Assembly (NCBI GenBank): GCA_959020035.1
Contig: CAUEQX010000049.1
Location: 1-12,065, forward strand
Origin: an uncultured Collinsella sp.
Lineage (GTDB): Bacteria > Actinomycetota > Coriobacteriia > Coriobacteriales > Coriobacteriaceae
Direction: 5' to 3'
DNA: 12,065 nucleotides
Of this stretch, positions 7,997 through 12,065 are shown one piece after another (position 1 is the first letter of the stretch; every line of letters starts with the position of its first letter). Under the pieces are notes generated by a model. The model worked only from the letters and a program-made list of their open reading frames with translations. It made no database searches and was not told the origin of the DNA. Position numbers and translations under genes: made by a program.

Positions 7997-8012
7997 ATAT
8001 CCCTTGCGCGAT

Positions 8013-8089
8013 GGACCTGTAGCTCAGTTGGTTAGAGCGTCCGGCTGATAACCGGGAGGTCACAAGTTCGAATCTTGTCAGGTCCACCA
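8013..8089 (+). tRNA. tRNA-Ile (anticodon GAU), first copy
   Basis: The acceptor stem pairs GGACCTG (8013-8019) with CAGGTCC (8079-8085), followed by discriminator A and an encoded CCA (8087-8089). The D stem is GCTC/GAGC. The anticodon stem TCCGG/CCGGG encloses CTGATAA, giving anticodon GAT and so isoleucine. The T stem ACAAG/CTTGT encloses TTCGAAT. All arms are intact. It is identical to the copy at 8237-8313. Confidence 0.97.
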
Positions 8090-8100
8090 CTTTCTTTCGC

Positions 8101-8145
8101 AATAAACACCCCAGCGAGAGCCGAGTCGCCGCTGGGGTGTTTATT
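8101..8145 (+). terminator. 16-bp hairpin between tRNA-Ile and tRNA-Ala, terminator-like
   Basis: AATAAACACCCCAGCG (8101-8116) pairs perfectly with CGCTGGGGTGTTTATT (8130-8145) around a 13-base loop. The T-rich half of the 3' arm (TTTATT) follows a GC-rich core, as in many intrinsic terminators, but the T's are themselves paired and no pure T run follows. It may be a terminator, possibly bidirectional, or a processing hairpin that separates the tRNAs in a shared transcript. Confidence 0.6.
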
Positions 8146-8156
8146 ACTGTCTCCGT

Positions 8157-8232
8157 GGGGGTTTAGCTCAGCTGGGAGAGCGCGGGCTTTGCAAGCCTGA
8201 GGTCAGGGGTTCGATCCCCCTAACCTCCACCA
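8157..8232 (+). tRNA. tRNA-Ala (anticodon UGC)
   Basis: The acceptor stem pairs GGGGGTT (8157-8163) with AACCTCC (8222-8228) and includes the G3-U70 wobble that marks alanine tRNAs. The anticodon stem CGGGC/GCCTG encloses TTTGCAA, so the anticodon is TGC. The T stem/loop CAGGGGTTCGATCCCCCTA is normal, and CCA is encoded at 8230-8232. The Ile(GAU)/Ala(UGC) pair is the classic rRNA-spacer pair, but no rRNA is present in this window. Confidence 0.97.
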
Positions 8233-8236
8233 TGAT

Positions 8237-8313
8237 GGACCTGTAGCTCAGTTGGTTAGAGCGTCCGGCTGATAACCGGGAGGTCACAAGTTCGAATCTT
8301 GTCAGGTCCACCA
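8237..8313 (+). tRNA. tRNA-Ile (anticodon GAU), second identical copy
   Basis: This copy is base-for-base identical to the tRNA at 8013-8089, including the encoded CCA (8311-8313). It follows tRNA-Ala after four bases, so the two are surely co-transcribed, and a terminator follows 14 bases later. Confidence 0.97.
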
Positions 8314-8327
8314 TCAAAACTGTGAAG

Positions 8328-8357
8328 AGCCCTGGGGCATTGCCTCGGGGCTTTTTT
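8328..8357 (+). terminator. Intrinsic terminator of the tRNA cluster
   Basis: AGCCCTGGGGC (8328-8338) pairs with GCCTCGGGGCT (8342-8352), with two G-U pairs and loop ATT, followed by six T at 8352-8357. It ends the tRNA transcript. Confidence 0.87.
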
Positions 8358-8471
8358 CTTGTCTGCGATAAATCTCATTTTGGTTTTGTGTGCTGTGCGA
8401 AAGTTTGGGTAGTATAGCTATTCAATGCGGCGGACTGCCGCGTGTTAACCGCTACGTACCGGAGGTGTTCC

Positions 8472-8972
8472 ATGGTTCGTGTCGACATAGAGACCATCGT
8501 CATGGCCGCCGGTCCCGTGCCATCGCTTATCGTGCTTCGCGAGCGCTGCAGCAAATCGGACTCGCCCGCGCCACTGCGTTCCCTTTCCATTCAGACTGGT
8601 TCGTTTGAAGCTGCTGCCATCAGCCGCGGCATCGATAGCGGTCGCGCCGAGCGCCCGATTACCCATGACCTGTTGCTCGATACTGTTGGTGCCCTGGGTG
8701 CCAAGCTCGAACGCATCGAAATCGTTCGCGCCGAGCCGCCCGTGTTTTACGCGACGGTTGTCGTGTTGGCCGATGGCAACGAGCATAAGATCGATGCGCG
8801 TCCGAGCGACGCCATCGCCCTCGCCGTACGCAGTAATGCCCCCATGTTCGTTGAAGACGACATCATGAATCGCCTGGGCACCGTTTCTGCCCATGCCGAG
8901 GAAGTCGACGACGAGCAAGAGTTCGAGAAGTTCGACGAGTTCGTCCATACGCTCTCCCCCGATGACTTCTAA
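8472..8972 (+). CDS. Bifunctional nuclease family protein (DUF151/BFN domain)
   Basis: The 166-residue product matches the DUF151 (BFN) family along most of its length. It shows SFEAAAISRGI at 44-54, RPITHDLL at 61-68, LGAKLERIEI at 75-84, FYATVVV at 92-98 and the signature DARPSDAIALA at 108-118. Plant members have been reported to have nuclease activity, but the bacterial role is poorly defined, so catalysis here is inferred only from the family name. The acidic C-terminus ending SPDDF is usual. ATG 8472 is chosen because GGAGGT (8461-8466) lies five bases upstream and the domain begins at VRVDIETIV; a TTG at 8442 would add ten unneeded residues. The 8358-8471 leader shows no convincing promoter; the best pair is TTGTGT (8386) with TAGTAT (8410), which is weak. 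Confidence 0.88.
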   Translation: MVRVDIETIVMAAGPVPSLIVLRERCSKSDSPAPLRSLSIQTGSFEAAAISRGIDSGRAERPITHDLLLDTVGALGAKLERIEIVRAEPPVFYATVVVLADGNEHKIDARPSDAIALAVRSNAPMFVEDDIMNRLGTVSAHAEEVDDEQEFEKFDEFVHTLSPDDF

Positions 8973-9362
8973 ATGCGGGGCGTCCAGGCTGCGGAGCGTT
9001 CGCTGATGGCCGGCGGTATGTCGGCTGAGGCGGCGACCATTGCGCGCGAGGCCCAGATGCGCTCGGAGGCTTCTGAGGCGGCTCGCATTGCCTATGTGAC
9101 GCAGGCCCGCACGCTTCGCGAACGCCGCGGCTCGTTTATCAAGATGGTTGTCGTCTCCGCCCTTGTCGCGGCAATCTGTTCGCGCCTTCGTGGTACAGTT
9201 GGTGCGCTTGGGTTTTCGATCTCTACGGGCCTTATGATCTGGGGCGTGGTCGATGCGGTCATGCTGACCAGTCAGATCAAGGTACTCGACAAGCGCGCGA
9301 TGGATATGATGCGCGCCCGCGACGCTGCCGCTAAGATCGCTGCTGAGGCACAAGAACTGTAA
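8973..9362 (+). CDS. Hypothetical small membrane protein, two predicted helices
   Basis: I do not recognise this 129-residue protein. The first 50 residues are rich in Ala, Glu and Arg and look like a soluble amphipathic helix. Two hydrophobic segments follow, about 56-70 (IKMVVVSALVAAICS) and 76-98 (VGALGFSISTGLMIWGVVDAVM), then a charged Ala-rich tail. This suggests a membrane hairpin with both ends on the same side. Its ATG directly follows the TAA of the preceding gene with no gap and has no clear ribosome binding site, so it probably relies on coupling. ATG 9006 (residue 12) is an alternative start. The shared transcript suggests, but does not show, a link with the DUF151 protein. Confidence 0.7.
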   Translation: MRGVQAAERSLMAGGMSAEAATIAREAQMRSEASEAARIAYVTQARTLRERRGSFIKMVVVSALVAAICSRLRGTVGALGFSISTGLMIWGVVDAVMLTSQIKVLDKRAMDMMRARDAAAKIAAEAQEL

Positions 9363-9392
9363 CGACGCCAGACTCGATGGGAAGGTCTAAAG

Positions 9393-9842
9393 ATGGCACA
9401 GGATATGCAGGACGCCGGTAACGTCTCCGCCGAGCTCGACGCCATGGTGTGCGATCTGATCGGCGCGTTCTTGGACGACCTTGCCGCCGGTGAAAACCCT
9501 GGCGTGGTCGTGGCAATTGAGGACGCCGCTTCCAACCGTTATCTGGCGGCGCTCGACGAGGACGGCGAAGAGGCGTGCCTCGAGGCGGCCACCAACTTTA
9601 TCTCCGAGCACAAGATGGGTCTTAAGGACGAGGGCCTGGGCCGTATCGCTCGCTATGCCATCGGCTACACCGGCTGCGTCGAGATTGACGGCGGCTATCA
9701 CGATGCTCTGCTCGTGAGCTTCTTCGAAACCACGCTCGAGAGCGGTTTTTCGGCATATGTGCTGTATGAGGGCATGGGCGCCGGCGATGGTTTTATGTGG
9801 AGCGACCCTGAACCTGCAGGTGAGGAAACCCCTCTCATCTAA
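9393..9842 (+). CDS. Hypothetical acidic protein, family not recognised
   Basis: This 149-residue protein is strongly acidic and has no signal peptide or membrane segment. A helical N-terminal half (SAELDAMVCDLIGAFLDDL, then LEAATNFISEH) is followed by a segment that looks like strands (GGYHDALLVSFFE, FSAYVLYEG). I cannot assign a family. The ATG is well supported by GGGAAGG at 9379-9385, seven bases upstream. It lies 30 bases after the membrane-protein gene with no terminator between, so the three genes from 8472 probably form one operon. Codon use resembles its neighbours, with no sign of transfer. Confidence 0.75.
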   Translation: MAQDMQDAGNVSAELDAMVCDLIGAFLDDLAAGENPGVVVAIEDAASNRYLAALDEDGEEACLEAATNFISEHKMGLKDEGLGRIARYAIGYTGCVEIDGGYHDALLVSFFETTLESGFSAYVLYEGMGAGDGFMWSDPEPAGEETPLI

Positions 9843-9959
9843 AATCGCTAAAATAAACGAGTTTTCGGTAAAAGGCTCAATATTCCCGCCGAGCCTTGCA
9901 TTGCTGGGTGGGTCGCATACGCGTGCCGGTTGTATATAGATAGAAGATAGGGGAACTAC
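9843..9959 (+). promoter_or_regulatory. typA leader with a small hairpin
   Basis: AAGGCTC (9872-9878) pairs with GAGCCTT (9891-9897) around 12 bases. No T tract follows, so it is at best a weak terminator. Further on, TATATAGAT (9933-9941) resembles a -10 region but has no good -35 partner. AGGGG (9949-9953) lies six bases before the typA ATG and serves as its ribosome binding site. Confidence 0.35.
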
Positions 9960-11798
9960 ATGCGCGTAGACAATCTGAGGAACATCGCCATCATCGCTCA
10001 CGTCGACCACGGCAAGACGACGATGGTCGACAAGCTCCTGCGTGCCACGGACGCCTTCCGTGCCAACCAGCAGGTCGAGGACCGCGTCCTGGATTCCAAC
10101 GACCAGGAGCGCGAGCGCGGCATTACGATTCTCGCCAAGAACATCTCTATCGAGTACAAGGACGTCAAGATCAACGTCATCGACACCCCGGGCCACGCCG
10201 ACTTTGGCGGCGAGGTCGAGCGCGTGCTGCGTATGGCCGACGGCGCCCTGCTGCTGGTCGACGCCTTTGAGGGCCCCATGCCCCAGACCCGCTTCGTGCT
10301 GCGTCACGCTATCGACACCGGCCTTAAGATCATGATCGTCATCAACAAGATCGACCGTCCGGGCGCCAACCCCGAGAAGGCCTACAACGACTGCCTGGAC
10401 CTCATGGCCGACCTGGGCGCCACCGACGACCAGCTTGAGTTCGCCATGGAGCACGTGGTCTACGCCAGCGCCATGAACGGCTTTGCCCGTCTTGACCCCA
10501 ACGACGGCAACATGGACATGTACCCGCTGCTCGATATGATTATCGACGACATGCCCGCGCCCGAGGTTGACGAGAACGCCCCGCTGGCCATGCAGTGCGT
10601 GACCATCGACCACTCCAACTTCGTCGGCCGCATCGGTATCGGCCGCGTGTACTCTGGCGCCATCCACCAGGGCGACCAGATCCTGGTTGTCAAGAACGAC
10701 GGCTCCAGCGCTACCGCCACCGTCAAGCAGCTCTTTACCTTCGACTACCTGGGCCGTACCGAGTGCCAGGAAGTCGGCGCCGGCGACATCGCCGCTGTCG
10801 TGGGTATCGACCGCACCGATATCGGCGATGTCTACACCGATCCCGAGAACCCTGTCGAGCTCGAGCCCATCGAGATCGACCCGCCGACCCTGTCCATCGT
10901 CTTTGAGGCTTCGACCTCCCCGCTTGTCGGCCGCGACGGCGACATCGTGGGCGCCCGTCAGCTCAAGGAGCGCCTGTTCAACGAGGCCGAGAACAACGTG
11001 ACCATGAAGATCGAGGAACTCGAGGACAAGAGCGGCGTCGAGGTCTCGGGCCGCGGCATTCTGCACCTGTCCGTTCTGATGGAGTCCATGCGCCGCGAGG
11101 GCTTTGAGTTCCAGGTCGGCCGTCCCCGCGTTCTGTTTAAGAAGGACGAGAACGGCAACAAGATGGAGCCCGTCGAGCAGGCCGTCGTCGAGTGCCCGGA
11201 CGAGTACTCGGGCAAGGTCGTTGAGGTCTTCGGCACCTCCGGCGGCATCATGACGAGCATGGATACCTCGGGCATCGTGACGCACCTCGAGTTTAAGATT
11301 CCGACCCGCGGCATCATGGGTCTTAAGAACCGCATCATGAACGTCACCCACGGCGAGGGCGTGTTCTACCACACCTTCCTGGAGTACGGCCCCTATGCCG
11401 GCGAGATCGGCAACCGCCAGAACGGCGCAATGATCTCTATGACCACCGAGAAGGCCGTTGCCTATGCCCTGGGTACGCTGCAGGAGCGCGGTCAGCTGTT
11501 TGTTGAGCCAGGCACCGAGTGCTACGAGGGCATGATCGTGGGCGAGCGCAGCAAGGCTGGCGACATGGTCGTCAATATCGCCCGTACCAAGAACCTGGGC
11601 AACCAGCGCTCCTCGACCTCCGATATCTCCGTTCAGCTGGTGCCGCCCCGCACCTTCTCGCTGGAGGAGGCGCTGGAGTACATCGCCGACGACGAGCTGG
11701 TCGAGATCACTCCCAAGAACATCCGCCTGCGCAAGCGTCTGCTCAACGCCACCGACCGCAAGAAGGCTGCCGTTCGCGCCGGCCAGGTCAACAAATAA
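9960..11798 (+). CDS. typA: Ribosome-associated GTPase TypA/BipA
   Basis: TypA/BipA is a translational GTPase of the EF-G/LepA class that binds 70S ribosomes and helps ribosome assembly and stress or cold adaptation in other bacteria. The 612 residues show all G motifs: G1 AHVDHGKT at 13-20, G2 in RERGITI, G3 DTPGH at 75-79 (catalytic His79), G4 NKID at 129-132 and G5 SAMNG. EF-G-like domains follow. The C-terminal domain typical of TypA carries EGMIVGE and KNLGNQRSS. Length is normal for the family. An AGGGG box lies six bases before the ATG, and a terminator follows, so it can be a single-gene unit or the last gene of the preceding operon. Confidence 0.96.
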   Translation: MRVDNLRNIAIIAHVDHGKTTMVDKLLRATDAFRANQQVEDRVLDSNDQERERGITILAKNISIEYKDVKINVIDTPGHADFGGEVERVLRMADGALLLVDAFEGPMPQTRFVLRHAIDTGLKIMIVINKIDRPGANPEKAYNDCLDLMADLGATDDQLEFAMEHVVYASAMNGFARLDPNDGNMDMYPLLDMIIDDMPAPEVDENAPLAMQCVTIDHSNFVGRIGIGRVYSGAIHQGDQILVVKNDGSSATATVKQLFTFDYLGRTECQEVGAGDIAAVVGIDRTDIGDVYTDPENPVELEPIEIDPPTLSIVFEASTSPLVGRDGDIVGARQLKERLFNEAENNVTMKIEELEDKSGVEVSGRGILHLSVLMESMRREGFEFQVGRPRVLFKKDENGNKMEPVEQAVVECPDEYSGKVVEVFGTSGGIMTSMDTSGIVTHLEFKIPTRGIMGLKNRIMNVTHGEGVFYHTFLEYGPYAGEIGNRQNGAMISMTTEKAVAYALGTLQERGQLFVEPGTECYEGMIVGERSKAGDMVVNIARTKNLGNQRSSTSDISVQLVPPRTFSLEEALEYIADDELVEITPKNIRLRKRLLNATDRKKAAVRAGQVNK

Positions 11799-11825
11799 GC
11801 GCTGGGCTTTATAGCGACTAACAAG

Positions 11826-11860
11826 AAAGGGCGTCGACCATCGCGGTCGGCGCCCTTTTT
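11826..11860 (+). terminator. Intrinsic terminator of typA
   Basis: AAAGGGCGTCGACC (11826-11839) pairs with GGTCGGCGCCCTTT (11845-11858), with one G-U pair and loop ATCGC, ending in five T (11856-11860). It lies 27 bases after the typA stop. Confidence 0.92.
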
Positions 11861-12065
11861 GTGCAGTGGACAGGTTCGTTTGCACCACAGCTGGGGCGGT
11901 TATCCCTCCGAGCGGCTTTCCGGTCAAAGTTAAGTTGTTTAAACATATACATAATTCTACAGAATATAACTGCTTTAATGCAAACCCGTTAACAGGTAAA
12001 TACCAACTGGTATTAAATTTAAAGACCTCTTTACCTGCGGTTTACATGACTGGTATCTATATTAT
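11861..12065. promoter_or_regulatory. AT-rich control region with several dyads and repeated half-sites
   Basis: No gene is visible here. From 11937 the sequence turns sharply A/T-rich and holds GTTTAAAC (11937-11944), ATTCT-AC-AGAAT (11954-11965), a near-palindrome centred on GTTAAC (11984-11997) and the perfect dyad AATACCA-AC-TGGTATT (11999-12014). That dyad is nested between CAGGTAAA (11993-12000) and its complement TTTACCTG (12030-12037). TTTACATG follows at 12041-12048, and ACTGGTAT occurs twice (12006-12013 and 12049-12056). TTTACA (12041-12046) could be a -35 box, but the expected -10 falls at or past the window edge. It is most likely the operator-promoter region of a + strand gene outside the window. 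Confidence 0.5.

Larger units (their letters stand above)
8010..8313 (+). repeat. 80-bp identical direct repeats flanking tRNA-Ala
   Basis: Bases 8010-8089 recur exactly at 8234-8313, 224 bases downstream. The identity covers the tRNA-Ile gene plus three bases in front. Recombination between the copies would remove one tRNA-Ile together with the hairpin and tRNA-Ala. Confidence 0.93.

Noticed and set aside
8445..9353. A 302-codon open frame on the minus strand across the DUF151 and membrane-protein genes
   Set aside because: The + strand DUF151 gene is clearly real, with family motifs and a good ribosome binding site. The antisense product shows no motif.
9872..9897. The 7-bp hairpin before typA as a terminator
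   Set aside because: No T tract follows and the loop is 12 bases, so termination is doubtful. It is recorded only within the leader.
9387..11927. An 846-codon open frame on the minus strand across typA and the preceding gene
   Set aside because: It is antisense to typA, with a biased Val/Asp/Leu/His composition typical of shadow frames, and it runs through the typA terminator.

Overview
The window looks like the replication-origin side of a high-G+C Gram-positive chromosome. The likely source is an actinobacterium of class Coriobacteriia, possibly Collinsella. This rests on the order dnaN-recF-dciA(DUF721)-gyrB-gyrA, typical of Actinobacteria, on the strong G/C preference at third codon positions, and on GTG starts for both gyrase genes. 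The genus is an inference from general resemblance; no search was run. All genes lie on the + strand.

Region 1 (1-2881) is the replication block. dnaN (sliding clamp), recF (gap-repair ATPase) and a DUF721/DciA-family gene (probable helicase-loading partner) are packed as one unit and end at a strong intrinsic terminator. Only the last 55 bases before dnaN are visible, so dnaA, if it lies upstream, is outside the window.

Region 2 (2882-7784) is the gyrase operon. gyrB and gyrA are 11 nt apart, each with an AGGAGG box four bases before a GTG start, and they end at a perfect 11-bp terminator stem. GyrA has two notable features: an acidic N-terminal extension of about 70 residues, and phenylalanine at the position of E. 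coli Ser83 in the quinolone-resistance-determining region.

Region 3 (7779-8357) is non-coding. It holds a 185-bp imperfect palindrome with 36-bp core arms, then a good promoter, then tRNA-Ile(GAU), a 16-bp hairpin, tRNA-Ala(UGC), a second identical tRNA-Ile(GAU) and a terminator. The palindrome is the most unexplained structure in the window.

Region 4 (8358-11860) holds a DUF151 'bifunctional nuclease' family gene, an abutting gene for a small two-helix membrane protein, a small acidic protein I do not recognise, and typA/bipA (ribosome-associated GTPase) with its own terminator.

Region 5 (11861-12065) is gene-free and AT-rich. It is dense in short dyads and repeated half-sites and is probably the control region of a gene beyond the window. 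Apart from the palindrome, this region and the GyrA oddities, the window is ordinary housekeeping DNA; I see no prophage, CRISPR array, insertion sequence or defence system.
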